DNA of 64,000 bases from an uncultured Candidatus Saccharibacteria bacterium (GCA_948648655.1 CAPKVJ010000005.1:4307-68306); one strand, 5' to 3'. Counted from the stretch's first letter, positions 1-8,752 are shown. Program-made: numbers and translations. The notes: generated from the letters alone by a model not told the origin.

Positions 1-709
1 CTATTATGCCGATGCCAATAGTTTTTCCTAAAATGATAGCACGAGGGTTAGTCGAGGTGACAAGAGTTTCGATGATTTTTGAAGTTTTTTCGGTGGTGAT
101 AGAACTGGAAACTTGAAGGGTGCAGAAATAAACGGCAAAGAATAAAACAAGCGAAAGAATCATCATGATACCAATGTTTCCGCCGACGACTTCTGATTCG
201 GCTTGTTCGATTTGGAAATCAAAATTTGGCGTAACGCTGGCAAGTTGCTTTTCGGTTAGACCGAGTTTGGCGAGTTGCACGGAAGTGTAGAGCGTATTTA
301 ATTGGTCGATGATAACTTGTGGTGGTTCAGAAATTGTGGCGGTATTTTTCACGATATAACGGATCTTTGGATTAGTAGTAGTTTTTTCAATGATAAAAGC
401 AGAATTCACGTCGCCGTTTTTAATTTTTTCTTTGATGGTCGTGTCATCATCGCTACTGAACTCGGTGTGATAATCGGAATTTGAAATTTCATTAATTCCC
501 TCTAATGTACCAGCAAAAATATTATCACGGTCAACTAGTAATATTGTATTACCGTCCGAGTTGCTGAAGTGATTGATGAGATTTGGAATATTAAAACCAA
601 TGACGATTAAAACTAGAATGATGAGCGTGGAAGTGCGAAAAGATTTGCGGCTGATCATATCACGCATGGTGAATTTGGCGACAATGATCGTGTCTTTGAG
701 ATTATTCAT
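1..709 (-). CDS. ABC-2 type transporter permease, NatB/YhaP-like (partial, runs off left edge)
   Basis: This is the N-terminal part (about 236 codons) of a gene cut by the window edge. It starts at ATG 709-707, inside the last codons of the upstream ATPase gene (8-base overlap), so the two are translationally coupled. The product has a short cytoplasmic start, a hydrophobic segment near residues 27-43, a long polar loop rich in D, S and T, and a second membrane segment near 178-195. One helix, a large extracytoplasmic loop, then a helix bundle is the layout of NatB-type exporter permeases. With the ATPase it should form an efflux pump; the substrate cannot be told from sequence. Confidence 0.75.
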   Translation of the reverse strand, partial: MNNLKDTIIVAKFTMRDMISRKSFRTSTLIILVLIVIGFNIPNLINHFSNSDGNTILLVDRDNIFAGTLEGINEISNSDYHTEFSSDDDTTIKEKIKNGDVNSAFIIEKTTTNPKIRYIVKNTATISEPPQVIIDQLNTLYTSVQLAKLGLTEKQLASVTPNFDFQIEQAESEVVGGNIGIMMILSLVLFFAVYFCTLQVSSSITTEKTSKIIETLVTSTNPRAIILGKTIGIGII

Positions 710-1598
710 GTTTTGCTCCTACTTTTTCGATGAAAATGTCATTTAAAGTTGGCTTCATAATTTCAAATTTGTTTATGTTGATACCTTCGCTGACGACATC
801 GCGTAGTAATTGATGCGCGGAAGATTCGGTTTTGATTTTGATAAGATATTTGAAATCATGTGAGTTTTCGATGGTAAAGTTTTTGAGAAATTTTGTAATA
901 TCAGTGTCAGTCTCGATGAGCAGACGATTTGCGGGGTAGTGAGATTTGATGGTTTGGAGATTCCCTTGTAGGACGGTTTTGCCACGATTCAATATGAGAA
1001 TGTCGCTACAAAATTCTTCGATGGTGGGCATTTGGTGCGCGGACATAATAATGTATTTATTCTTTTTCACGAGGTCGATAATGATGTTCTTGAGAATTTC
1101 AGTGTTGACTGGATCGAGTCCACTAAAGGGTTCATCAAGTACGATGAGATCGGGATTGTGGATAACGGCGGTCATGAATTGGATTTTTTGTTGATTGCCT
1201 TTGGAGAGTTTTTCGGCGGCAAGGTTGAGATACTCGGTAACTTTGAGACGTTTGGCCCATGAATGAATTGAATCTTCGGCAGCAATTTTGTCCATACCTT
1301 TGAGTTCTGCGAAGTAACGGAGCTGGTCGATGATTTTGACTTTGGGATAGACACCACGTTCTTCAGGAAGATAGCCAAAATTAACAGTTTTACGATCGAC
1401 TTCTTGGCCGTTCCAGGTAATTTCGCCGCTGTCGCGTGAAATGATGCCGAGCAACATGCGAATGGTGGTAGTTTTGCCGGCGCCATTGGTGCCGAGTAAT
1501 CCATAGACACCCGGTTTTTTGAGTGTGAAGGAAACTTTGTCAACCGCGAGTTTGGTGGCAAAGGATTTAGAAACATCTTTTAATACTAGACCGCTCAT
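702..1598 (-). CDS. ABC transporter ATP-binding protein, NatA/YhaQ-like
   Basis: 298 residues. Walker A is GTNGAGKTT (about residues 36-44), the signature motif is LSKGNQQK, and Walker B is LIVLDEP followed by FSGLDP. The extra C-terminal part of about 80 residues is typical of ATPases that pair with ABC-2 permeases (DUF4162-like tail). The start ATG at 1598 has a good ribosome binding site (AAAGGAGAG). The gene overlaps the permease at 709-1 and forms a two-gene exporter. Its promoter, just upstream, has a ten-base C run in the spacer, so expression may switch. Substrate unknown. Confidence 0.9.
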   Translation of the reverse strand: MSGLVLKDVSKSFATKLAVDKVSFTLKKPGVYGLLGTNGAGKTTTIRMLLGIISRDSGEITWNGQEVDRKTVNFGYLPEERGVYPKVKIIDQLRYFAELKGMDKIAAEDSIHSWAKRLKVTEYLNLAAEKLSKGNQQKIQFMTAVIHNPDLIVLDEPFSGLDPVNTEILKNIIIDLVKKNKYIIMSAHQMPTIEEFCSDILILNRGKTVLQGNLQTIKSHYPANRLLIETDTDITKFLKNFTIENSHDFKYLIKIKTESSAHQLLRDVVSEGININKFEIMKPTLNDIFIEKVGAKHE

Positions 1599-1630
1599 AC
1601 TCTCCTTTCTAAATAAGATAACTTGTAATA

Positions 1631-1660
1631 ATTATATCATGGGGGGGGGGTATTTTACAA
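1631..1660 (-). promoter_or_regulatory. Promoter with a homopolymeric C10 spacer (candidate phase-variable promoter)
   Basis: Read on the minus strand: -35 TTGTAA (1660-1655), an 18-base spacer containing ten consecutive C, then TATAAT (1636-1631) with an extended TG element. The NatA-like gene starts 33 bases downstream. Gain or loss of one C would move the spacer to 17 or 19 bases. This is the geometry by which poly-G/C tracts tune promoters such as Neisseria porA. The tract length and promoter elements are seen; switching is inferred. Confidence 0.7.
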
Positions 1661-1662
1661 GG

Positions 1663-2451
1663 TTATTCTACGTTGAAGTTATGCTGAAGGAGTTTTGAGG
1701 ATGCGTAATAAGAGATTGTGATGAGAAAACAATAGAGGATATTAAATCCGAGCAGGACTTCATTGAGTGTGGAAAGATTTTCAAATTGGGAACGATAGAG
1801 CGCGTCATAGATAGTTGGGTCGAAATTTGCCCATACGAGCATGCAGAATGCGACAATAACAACTTCTCCGATAATGTAGATGAGGTATCCAAATATGATG
1901 GCCCAGAGAGTTTGGAGGTTTTGGAAATAGTGGCCAATGATGATACCCAGAAACCCAGACTGTACCGTATAGATAAATTGTAGAATTACAGCCAATATGA
2001 AGATAACTCCAGTCATGATGATGGTAAAAGTGGAGTTGCTAGTTTTTGTGGCGTTTTCGGTAATGATTGCGGGAATATCAAAGACAATGCCGAGTGCAAG
2101 TATTATAACGAGCGCAGTAGTGAGGATTACAATGACGCTAGAGAGAAACTTGGCGGTCCAAATTGTGCTGCGTTTGATCGGTAGAGTTTGAGTGAGGTAA
2201 GATTCGTCGCCGTAGACATTAAATTTGAATCGTGCCCAAGTGCGTAGAATACCGCTGATGACTGTGCCAATGCCGAAACCCAGCACGGCACCTTGACAGA
2301 ATCTATGGATAAAAACGAGAATAAAAATAGATGAGTCATCGAAATTCGCAGTTAGCTGGGCAGTAATAGCAAGAGTGATAAGGATGATATAAAAAACTAT
2401 GAGTTGTTTGTAAATAAATTTGAGGTCGTATTTGATGAGTTTAGCGAGCAT
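1663..2451 (-). CDS. ABC-2 type transporter permease of the GntR-regulated exporter
   Basis: 262 residues from the ATG at 2451, chosen over an upstream in-frame ATG because AAGGAATTC lies 7 bases before it and it overlaps the end of the ATPase gene by 11 bases. It has about six hydrophobic segments: the N-terminal helix after KYDLKFIYKQL, then helices around the middle (ILTTALVIILALGIVF; FTIIMTGVIFILAVILQ) and near the C-terminus. It has no recognisable catalytic motif, as expected for a permease. It is the last gene of a regulator-ATPase-permease operon like B. subtilis ytr. It probably exports a lipid, peptide or antibiotic; the substrate is unknown. Confidence 0.75.
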   Translation of the reverse strand: MLAKLIKYDLKFIYKQLIVFYIILITLAITAQLTANFDDSSIFILVFIHRFCQGAVLGFGIGTVISGILRTWARFKFNVYGDESYLTQTLPIKRSTIWTAKFLSSVIVILTTALVIILALGIVFDIPAIITENATKTSNSTFTIIMTGVIFILAVILQFIYTVQSGFLGIIIGHYFQNLQTLWAIIFGYLIYIIGEVVIVAFCMLVWANFDPTIYDALYRSQFENLSTLNEVLLGFNILYCFLITISYYASSKLLQHNFNVE

Positions 2452-3169
2452 TTTTGAATTCCTTTCTAAATATTTCGTCGATTGACGCATGTCGACGGGC
2501 ACGTAATTTATCAGCGTCGGATTGGAGAGTGATTTTACCATCTTGGATGAAAATAACTTTGTCTAGGATACGTTCGATATCGGCAATGAGGTGAGTGGAG
2601 ATGAGAATGCTGGCATCGTCGTCAAAGTTGTTTAAGATTGTATCGAGGATATGATCACGAGCTGCAGGATCGACGCCACCGAGTGGTTCGTCTAAAATAT
2701 AGAGTTTGGCCTTGCGACTCATGACAAGAGCAAGTTGGAGTTTTTCTTGCATACCTTTGCTCATTTTTGAAATGCGTGTATCTAGATCGAGCTGGAAATT
2801 TTGGATCAGGGTATGAGACTTTTTAATATCGAAATTACTATAAAATTCGGAAAAGAATTGAATAGCATCTCGTACTCGCATAGTCTTGTCGAGATAGGTG
2901 CGTTCAGGCAGATAGGAAATTTGGAGTTTGCTATTAACTCCCAGTGGTTGATCTTCAAAACTGATTTGTCCGGTCGTAGGTGTGAGGAGGTCATTGCATA
3001 ATTTAATGAGAGTAGATTTGCCGGCGCCATTTTGACCGAGTAGTCCGATGATTTTGCCATGTGGAATTTCGAGATTGATATTATTTAAAACTACCTTATC
3101 GCCGAATTTTTTACTTATATTCTGGCACGACAGGAGCGGAATTTTTGTATTTTTGGTATGACTGGGCAT
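2441..3169 (-). CDS. ABC transporter ATP-binding protein of the GntR-regulated exporter (YtrB-like)
   Basis: 242 residues. Walker A is GQNGAGKST (about residues 43-51), the signature is MSKGMQEKLQLAL, Walker B is LYILDEP with LGGVDPAARD, and the switch histidine is in ISTHLIADIE. It sits 2 bases downstream of the GntR regulator gene and overlaps the permease gene, so all three are one transcript. The family provides ATP hydrolysis for efflux. Regulator plus ATPase plus permease is the classic ytr arrangement, induced by cell-wall-active antibiotics in Bacillus; that inducer is only an analogy here. Confidence 0.88.
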   Translation of the reverse strand: MPSHTKNTKIPLLSCQNISKKFGDKVVLNNINLEIPHGKIIGLLGQNGAGKSTLIKLCNDLLTPTTGQISFEDQPLGVNSKLQISYLPERTYLDKTMRVRDAIQFFSEFYSNFDIKKSHTLIQNFQLDLDTRISKMSKGMQEKLQLALVMSRKAKLYILDEPLGGVDPAARDHILDTILNNFDDDASILISTHLIADIERILDKVIFIQDGKITLQSDADKLRARRHASIDEIFRKEFKNAR

Positions 3170-3171
3170 AT

Positions 3172-3528
3172 TTATTCCTCCTTTATTAAAAATTTAATTG
3201 CGTCTTCTTGCGTGAAACCAAGTGCTGACATTGCAGCAAAATATTTACTGACATTGTCGGTTGCAAGTCGGTGGCGTATTTTTCTTATTAGTCTAGTATC
3301 GCTTGTAACATATTTGCCGTTTGTGCGTTCAGTGAGGATGATTCCTTCGTCTTCAAGAATGTTTAGAGCACGTTGGACGGTATTGGGATTAGCTCTGGCT
3401 TGAGCGGCAAGTTCGCGTACAGTTGGTAATTTTTCGCCTGGAGAAATCTTGCCAGAAATAATATAGATTCTTAACTGTTCAACTATTTGGAGATAAATTG
3501 GCTGGTCGTTATTGAATATAAATTTCAT
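3172..3528 (-). CDS. GntR-family transcriptional regulator, YtrA-type
   Basis: 118 residues. Residues 1-75 form the winged helix-turn-helix of the GntR family (PIYLQIVEQLRIYIISGKI, then LPTVRELAAQARANPNTVQR). The remaining roughly 40 residues are a short dimerisation tail, not a ligand domain, which defines the YtrA subfamily. It is the first gene of the ABC exporter operon. A perfect inverted repeat 4 bases before its start codon is its likely operator, so it should repress its own operon until induced. Confidence 0.9.
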   Translation of the reverse strand: MKFIFNNDQPIYLQIVEQLRIYIISGKISPGEKLPTVRELAAQARANPNTVQRALNILEDEGIILTERTNGKYVTSDTRLIRKIRHRLATDNVSKYFAAMSALGFTQEDAIKFLIKEE

Positions 3529-3531
3529 ATT

Positions 3532-3555
3532 ATTGTATTACTTAACTAATACAAT
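3532..3555. promoter_or_regulatory. Palindromic operator for the GntR regulator
   Basis: ATTGTATTA (3532-3540) and its exact complement TAATACAAT (3547-3555) are separated by 6 bases, directly before the start codon of the GntR gene. A perfect 9-base dyad in this position is what YtrA-type repressors bind. Binding is inferred. Confidence 0.7.
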
Positions 3556-3627
3556 GATATAGTTCGTGGGGATAATTGTCAATAACTATTTTATATAATT
3601 GAAATGCTTATGGTATAATACTGGTAT

Positions 3628-4185
3628 ATGGAAGCTGGCTTAGGAATTTTTATTGTCGAAAGTTTAGTAATTGTGATTTTGGGGAGTTTATTGCATTTTA
3701 CTTATGATTGGAGCGGAGAGAATAAATTTGTTGGATTCTTTTCGGCGGTAAATGAGAGTACGTGGGAACATATTAAACTAGCTTTGTCGGCGATTTTTAT
3801 TTGTACGTTGGTTGATGTTTGGTTTTTGGGTGGTAATCAAAATTATTGGTATGCGCGGAATTTATCGTTTATAGTATCAGTACTCGTGATTCCGGCATTG
3901 TTCTATGGTTATAGGAGTTTTGTACGACATTCGATATTGGCAGTTGATATATCGATTTTTGTGGTTGCAGCTATGTTAAGTGAATTGGTTTTTGTAGTAG
4001 TGTTGAATGGCCCGACTATTGGCCCAAAGATGACTGGTTTGAGTTTGGCGGGCGGAGTGTTGATTTTGACGGCATATTTATTATTGACGAAATTTCCTTT
4101 GCATAACTTTTTGTTTGAGGACCCAATTACACATCGCTATGGTTTCGATGGACATAAGAAGTTGATGCGTCGACATAAAAAATAA
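3628..4185 (+). CDS. DUF6512-like small integral membrane protein
   Basis: 185 residues with about five or six hydrophobic segments. The stretch after the first helix, with FTYDWSGENKF and FSAVNESTWEH, is the hallmark of the DUF6512 family, whose function is unknown. An extended -10 (TGGTATAAT, 3611-3619) ends 8 bases before the ATG, so the mRNA has almost no leader. The gene stands alone, divergent from the ABC/GntR operon, and ends in a terminator hairpin that overlaps its stop codon. Confidence 0.65.
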   Translation: MEAGLGIFIVESLVIVILGSLLHFTYDWSGENKFVGFFSAVNESTWEHIKLALSAIFICTLVDVWFLGGNQNYWYARNLSFIVSVLVIPALFYGYRSFVRHSILAVDISIFVVAAMLSELVFVVVLNGPTIGPKMTGLSLAGGVLILTAYLLLTKFPLHNFLFEDPITHRYGFDGHKKLMRRHKK

Positions 4186-4208
4186 TCACACTATGGCGAT
4201 TATTTTTT
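4181..4208 (+). terminator. Rho-independent terminator of the DUF6512-like gene
   Basis: AATAATC pairs with GATTATT across a 10-base loop and is followed by a T run. The stem begins on the stop codon. It lies between two genes that converge on it. Confidence 0.65.
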
Positions 4209-4222
4209 AGAAATATGATTGG

Positions 4223-5218
4223 CTATTTGTCCCAGTCGAAGCCTTCACCAAAATGTCCATAACGGGATGAAGGCTCATAAATTGGTCGTTTTAGATCAAG
4301 TGTTTCAATAATTCCCTGCGGGGTCAAATTGTAGCCGGTAATTATTTCTGGCTTGCCGTCTATGATGACAGTTTGCTCGAGAGGGTCGGCATGACCGATG
4401 GCGTACGCTAGACGAACATATACTTCTTTGGCGTTATGTTTCTTGAGATAGTCGACGGCGATACGACGTGCCATATAAGCGGCGGAACGATCGACTTTGC
4501 TGGGATCCTTACCAGAAAAGGCACCACCACCGATCGGAATGCGTGGGCCGTAATTATCGACAATGAGTTTTCTGCCGGTTAGGCCGGTATCGGCCTCAAA
4601 ACCACCTTGATGCCAGTCTCCGGCTGGGTTGAGGTGAAGTTCAATTTCTTGGCCAGGCACCGGCTTGAGGTTGTTTTCTTTGATGAATGTTCGAACTAAT
4701 TCCTCTAATTTTGCTTTGGGAGCATTTTGGAAACTTGCTACGATCGAGACGACGTAAGTCTGCCCATCTTTATCCATTAATGTAACTTGAGTTTTACCAT
4801 CATATGGAAACTTTTCGTAAATGAATTGATTGAGGTGACGAGATAATACTACTTCGAGAGGTAATAATTCCGGAGTCTCGTTAGTGGCGTAGCCGATCAT
4901 AATTCCCTGATCTCCGGCCCCGCCAGTATCAACGCCTTGTGCTATCTCTGGGCTTTGCTTGACGAGGTTTGAAATTATCTCCATGTTTTCTCCAGCAATG
5001 CGCTGGGCAATTTTTAGGATGTCGATATTTTCGGCAGTAGATGTAACCTCTCCGGTGATAAAGATTTTGCCGTGACCGCCACAGACTTCTACGGCAACGC
5101 GTGCGTTTGGATCTTGTGCTAGATAAGCATCTAGCACAGCGTCAGATATCTGATCACAAAGTTTATCGGGATGTTTGGGTGAGACACTTTCAGCAGTGCG
5201 ATAAATTATACTTTCCAT
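4223..5218 (-). CDS. metK: S-adenosylmethionine synthetase
   Basis: 331 residues from ATG 5218. It makes S-adenosylmethionine from ATP and methionine in the cytoplasm. Recognisable motifs are the ATP-binding SVSPKHPDKLCDQISD near the N-terminus, GAGDQGIMIGYA in the middle and GGGAFSGKDPSKVDRSAAY in the C-terminal third. It is shorter than E. coli MetK (384), with trimmed loops. An in-frame ATG at 5233 is rejected because TATAAT (5230-5225) lies between it and 5218, exactly 6 bases before the chosen start, suggesting a leaderless mRNA. It supplies methyl donor for, among others, the DNA methyltransferase at 30.8 kb. Confidence 0.97.
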   Translation of the reverse strand: MESIIYRTAESVSPKHPDKLCDQISDAVLDAYLAQDPNARVAVEVCGGHGKIFITGEVTSTAENIDILKIAQRIAGENMEIISNLVKQSPEIAQGVDTGGAGDQGIMIGYATNETPELLPLEVVLSRHLNQFIYEKFPYDGKTQVTLMDKDGQTYVVSIVASFQNAPKAKLEELVRTFIKENNLKPVPGQEIELHLNPAGDWHQGGFEADTGLTGRKLIVDNYGPRIPIGGGAFSGKDPSKVDRSAAYMARRIAVDYLKKHNAKEVYVRLAYAIGHADPLEQTVIIDGKPEIITGYNLTPQGIIETLDLKRPIYEPSSRYGHFGEGFDWDK

Positions 5219-5224
5219 AACCTT

Positions 5225-5257
5225 ATTATACATGACAAAGAGATATTATGATATGAT
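5225..5257. promoter_or_regulatory. Divergent leaderless promoters of metK and the glycosyltransferase
   Basis: On the minus strand TATAAT (5230-5225) is followed by 6 bases and the metK ATG. On the plus strand TATGAT (5252-5257) is followed by 6 bases and the glycosyltransferase ATG. With transcription starting about 7 bases after the -10, both mRNAs would begin at their start codons; neither has a Shine-Dalgarno site. Confidence 0.65.
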
Positions 5258-5263
5258 AAGGCT

Positions 5264-6466
5264 ATGAATATTGCGATTTTTACTGATCTTTATTCACCTT
5301 GGACTTCTGGCGGGATTGTCTCTTCTATATCGGCACAAAAAACTGAATTGGAGCGTTTGGGCCATCAAGTAACTATTTTTTGTCCAGGATTTAATGCGCG
5401 CGAAAAGGGCGTAGTGACGGTGCCGACACATAAATTTATAAAAATTAATGGTGCGCCTTTGGCAATGAGGCCACCAAAAATCGAAGAATTTATTTTGCAG
5501 AAGTATCCGCAGTTTAGTGATTTTGATATTGTGCATGTGCATTATGAGGCTGGTTGTAGTTTGGCGGGAGTGCGTTTGGCGATGAGGTTCGGCGTGCCAC
5601 TAGTACAGACTATGCATGGGCGTGAAGATATGGCAATTGCGATTAATGTGCCATTTGGGTTTCGGACTTTTGTGGCGAGAGTTTTGAATGGTCTGCATAG
5701 AAGGTATTTGCCCCATGCACTAAAAATAAAGAGGGATAGGTTTCAAGCTCCGGCTATTGCGCGCGCGAAGATGTGGGAATTGATGGTGAACCAAGCAGAG
5801 TATGCTGATGTTGTGCTATCACCTTCGCAGCACTTTGCGCATAAGCTGGAGCATTATGGGGTTACTAAACCAATAGATGTGGTGTCGAATGGTGTGTCTG
5901 CTGCGTTGATGTCGGGTGAGCCAGTAGCGCGGGAGATGGAAGATGGTGATGTTTTGAAAATGGTTTGGAATTCGCGAGTGTCTAAAGAAAAGAGGATTGA
6001 TGAATTTTTGCGGGCTGTGTCTTTGCTTGAACGTCCGTATGTATTGCATGTATATGGTGATGGAAATATGTTGAAGAAGTGTCAACGCTTTGCCAAGAGG
6101 AATCAACTGAAGGTGAAATTTTATGGAAAGCAAAAACGGGAGAAGATTATCCAACGCATGCAGGAAGCGCACCTTGCGGTGACGGCATCATATAATTTCG
6201 ATACGCAAGGTATGGTACTTTTGGAAGCGGAGGCAGTGGGATTGCCGGTGTTCTTTTGTGACCCAGAGATGGCAGAGATAGTTCCAGCGGAAAGTTATAT
6301 TTTGGCTGGTGCTCCGGATGCTGTTTCGATGTCAATTGCTTTGGAGAACTTCCCAGCCGAAAAGATTAACGTGATGAGTAAGAAGATGTTAAAAAGCCGC
6401 GAGAAGGTTTCACAGGCCGAACAGGGCGAAGCGTTAATAAAAGTTTATCAAAAAATTGTGCGTTAA
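5264..6466 (+). CDS. Glycosyltransferase family 4 (GT-B fold)
   Basis: 400 residues. The N-terminal Rossmann half has the GT4 opening (FTDLYSPWTSGGIVSSI) and HVHYEAG. The C-terminal half has VSNGV, the sugar-nucleotide region (WNSRVSKEKRIDEFLRA) and the EX7E-like segment LLEAEAVGLPVFFCD. Such enzymes transfer a sugar from a nucleotide donor to a lipid or glycan at the inner face of the membrane, e.g. diacylglycerol glycosyltransferases or PimB-like enzymes; the acceptor cannot be told. It is a single gene, leaderless by its promoter geometry, and ends in a strong hairpin. Confidence 0.88.
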   Translation: MNIAIFTDLYSPWTSGGIVSSISAQKTELERLGHQVTIFCPGFNAREKGVVTVPTHKFIKINGAPLAMRPPKIEEFILQKYPQFSDFDIVHVHYEAGCSLAGVRLAMRFGVPLVQTMHGREDMAIAINVPFGFRTFVARVLNGLHRRYLPHALKIKRDRFQAPAIARAKMWELMVNQAEYADVVLSPSQHFAHKLEHYGVTKPIDVVSNGVSAALMSGEPVAREMEDGDVLKMVWNSRVSKEKRIDEFLRAVSLLERPYVLHVYGDGNMLKKCQRFAKRNQLKVKFYGKQKREKIIQRMQEAHLAVTASYNFDTQGMVLLEAEAVGLPVFFCDPEMAEIVPAESYILAGAPDAVSMSIALENFPAEKINVMSKKMLKSREKVSQAEQGEALIKVYQKIVR

Positions 6467-6470
6467 AAGT

Positions 6471-6508
6471 GCCGTATCGTTCTGCATGTGGTAATAGAAC
6501 AATACGGC
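6471..6508. terminator. Bidirectional terminator between converging genes
   Basis: GCCGTAT-C-GTTCT pairs with AGAAC-A-ATACGGC around a short loop. It sits 4 bases past the glycosyltransferase stop and 7 bases from the stop of the converging CDP-alcohol transferase gene. T runs are weak on both sides. Confidence 0.55.
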
Positions 6509-6514
6509 TTGGAA

Positions 6515-7090
6515 TTAAAGCGGAGTTTTTACTTGTGTCAAACGGTTGCGTTTGATGAGAATGAGGATTATCCCGACTGCGACGCCAAATAATAAACAAG
6601 CGGTTCTGATTTGACGTGGCCAGCTAGTCGCTATGATTAAATTTGTCACGACGACTGCAATTGCTAATAAATATAGGTAACGTCGAGTGAGTATCAGTCT
6701 TCGCTTAACCTTTTCGCTAAAAAGGTATTTGAGCCAAACTGCATAGGTCTGTACTGTCAGACCAATTATGAGTCCAGATATTAGAATTGTAACCCCGAGC
6801 TGGAAGTTTACACACTTTATATAATAAACGAGTGCCAAGATTCCAGTGTAGATGTCGGCAGCTTGGTCGATTTCTGGAGCGTACTTTCGCCACCAGCGAT
6901 ATTTGCCGTCGTTGGGGTAATGATATTTCCTGGCAAAAATACCGTCAAGAGCATCACCCAATTCACAGGCTACGATAATCCAGATTGCGATGTCTGGAGG
7001 ACTATTTTTCCAGATAACTCCCACTAATGTGCTAGCTAGTATGATCCTGCTAGCTGTGATGATGTCGGCAATGTGATATTTTTTGATCAT
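6515..7090 (-). CDS. CDP-alcohol phosphatidyltransferase family membrane protein
   Basis: 191 residues from ATG 7090, chosen because GGGAGGGG lies 6 bases before it. It has about six hydrophobic segments. The family motif DGx2ARx(n)Gx3Dx3D appears as DALDGIFARK followed by APEIDQAADIYTG, with a longer than usual insert between the two halves. These enzymes move a phospho-alcohol from a CDP donor, making phospholipids such as phosphatidylglycerol phosphate. The insert makes pgsA or pgsC assignment uncertain. Confidence 0.75.
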   Translation of the reverse strand: MIKKYHIADIITASRIILASTLVGVIWKNSPPDIAIWIIVACELGDALDGIFARKYHYPNDGKYRWWRKYAPEIDQAADIYTGILALVYYIKCVNFQLGVTILISGLIIGLTVQTYAVWLKYLFSEKVKRRLILTRRYLYLLAIAVVVTNLIIATSWPRQIRTACLLFGVAVGIILILIKRNRLTQVKTPL

Positions 7091-7147
7091 AAGAACCCCT
7101 CCCTTCCTGCCAACTAACATATATTATACTATGTTGTGCGGTATGAG

Positions 7148-7957
7148 TCAATAAAGTAATGCGGCAGTACTGGCGGCGAGTTGCTTATTGGGGTTAAAAA
7201 GATTCATGCCGAGTATTTTACTGGCAAGTTGTCCGGACCAGAGCGAAATTGGGCTGTAGTTTGTATCGGCGATGTGCGTGGTTGTGATATTGCCACTATT
7301 TGCTACAATGATATTTTCTTGGTGAAAAGTGACAATTGTTATTGGGTAGCTGAGTGTGAATTTATGTAAGGTTTCGAGCACTGGTATGAGTGGCTGTGAG
7401 AGCATAATCATGCGGGGGTAATATATGGCGCGAAAGATTTTTTGAAGTTGTGCCATTGAAGCAATAATGATAGTATTTTGACGCGTGAGCCAATCCTCTG
7501 CGTCGGAAGCCAATAAGTCAACACTGTCTCTAGCAAGAATTAAAGGTTTTGGGTCTTCGTGGGGACGAATGGCTTTTGCTATGGCGACTGCGGTCGAGGA
7601 ATTTTTCGATAGATCGCCAATGACGAGGGTAGCATCGGATTTTTCAGCAAAAATTCGCAGTCGTTCTGATGCGGCGAATGAACCACTAGCAGTGGAGGGT
7701 AATAATTCTATACTATTTAGAATTGGTATTTTCCCACGCAAGGCATCGGGTAACAGCAATTTAACTGTATTGAAAGGAAATTCATTTTCCAAGAATTCAG
7801 TAATGCGAATTGGTGTGGAGAAATTTTGGCTGTTGCCGCCGATTACTATAACATTTCCCTTTCGTTGTTCTGGTATATTCCAGGATAAATCTGGGTAGAG
7901 CGGTGATTCTTGTTTTTGCCAATAGGACAAGTTGGAGTTAATTGTCGCGAAGGCCAT
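7148..7957 (-). CDS. Ribokinase-fold protein, possibly NAD(P)H-hydrate dehydratase-like
   Basis: 269 residues with no membrane segment. A KGNVIVIGGNSQNF stretch near residue 33 resembles the KG-x-VLVIGGS opening of YjeF C-terminal (NnrD) domains, and a later GDLSKNSSTAVAIAKAI resembles the nucleotide-binding region. The GTGD-type catalytic motif of that family is not clear. It starts at the base before the stop of xth and should be read from the same transcript. Function is a guess from fold-level similarity. Confidence 0.4.
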   Translation of the reverse strand: MAFATINSNLSYWQKQESPLYPDLSWNIPEQRKGNVIVIGGNSQNFSTPIRITEFLENEFPFNTVKLLLPDALRGKIPILNSIELLPSTASGSFAASERLRIFAEKSDATLVIGDLSKNSSTAVAIAKAIRPHEDPKPLILARDSVDLLASDAEDWLTRQNTIIIASMAQLQKIFRAIYYPRMIMLSQPLIPVLETLHKFTLSYPITIVTFHQENIIVANSGNITTTHIADTNYSPISLWSGQLASKILGMNLFNPNKQLAASTAALLY

Positions 7958-8752
7958 TTAAAAATCCAATTCAATAGATACTGGGCAATGATCAGAGCCC
8001 ATGATGTGCTCGTGAATTTCGGCGGATTTGAGATGCGGTAGCAGGCTAGGAGAAATGAAGAAGTAGTCGATGCGCCAGCCGATATTACGTTCACGGCATT
8101 TAGACCAGTGTGACCACCAAGTATAGCGTTGTAAAGTAGGTTGGAAGTAACGGAATGTATCAACAAAGCCGGCAGAGATGAGATTTTTGATTCCCTGCCT
8201 CTCCTCGTCGGTGAAACCAGCGTTGTGCTCATTGTCTTTGGGCCTGGCGAGGTCGAGTGGAGTATGTGCAGCGTTGAAATCGCCGCAAACGATAACAGGC
8301 TTATTGGTTTCGAGAGCTTTGAGATAGTTGAGAAAAGCTGGATCCCAGATATCTTCACGCAGTTTGAGCCTAGATAAATCACGTTTACTATTTGGTGTGT
8401 AAACGTTGACTAAATAAAAAGCAGGAAATTCGAGAGTTTGCACGCGCCCTTCAGTCAGAGGATTTCCGTAGCGGTCATCCCAATTGTAGTTCGTTTGCAA
8501 CTCGTTTGTGAGACCATTATAGACATTAAGGGGTTGGAATTTGGACAAAGTTGCGGTTCCAGAATATCCAGGTCGATCAGCACTATTCCAGATTTCTAGG
8601 TAATTGGGAAAATCTATTTCGGCTTGGTCGGATTTAGCTTTAGTCTCTTGGATACAGAGTATGTCAGGTTGCTCGGAATCTAGCATTTCGACAAGAGAGC
8701 CTTTTTTAATTACAGAGCGTAGACCGTTAACATTCCACGAATAGATTTTCAT
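7958..8752 (-). CDS. xth: Exodeoxyribonuclease III / AP endonuclease
   Basis: 264 residues. It cleaves DNA at abasic sites and removes 3' blocking ends in base-excision repair. The EEP-fold motifs are complete: SWNVNGLRS with the metal-site Asn, QETKAKSDQ with the catalytic Glu, VCGDFNAAHTPLDLARP with Asp/Asn, and GSDHCPVSIEL with the catalytic Asp-His at the C-terminus. AAGGAGAT precedes the ATG at 8752. It is followed without a gap by the ribokinase-fold gene and preceded by smpB. Confidence 0.96.
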   Translation of the reverse strand: MKIYSWNVNGLRSVIKKGSLVEMLDSEQPDILCIQETKAKSDQAEIDFPNYLEIWNSADRPGYSGTATLSKFQPLNVYNGLTNELQTNYNWDDRYGNPLTEGRVQTLEFPAFYLVNVYTPNSKRDLSRLKLREDIWDPAFLNYLKALETNKPVIVCGDFNAAHTPLDLARPKDNEHNAGFTDEERQGIKNLISAGFVDTFRYFQPTLQRYTWWSHWSKCRERNIGWRIDYFFISPSLLPHLKSAEIHEHIMGSDHCPVSIELDF

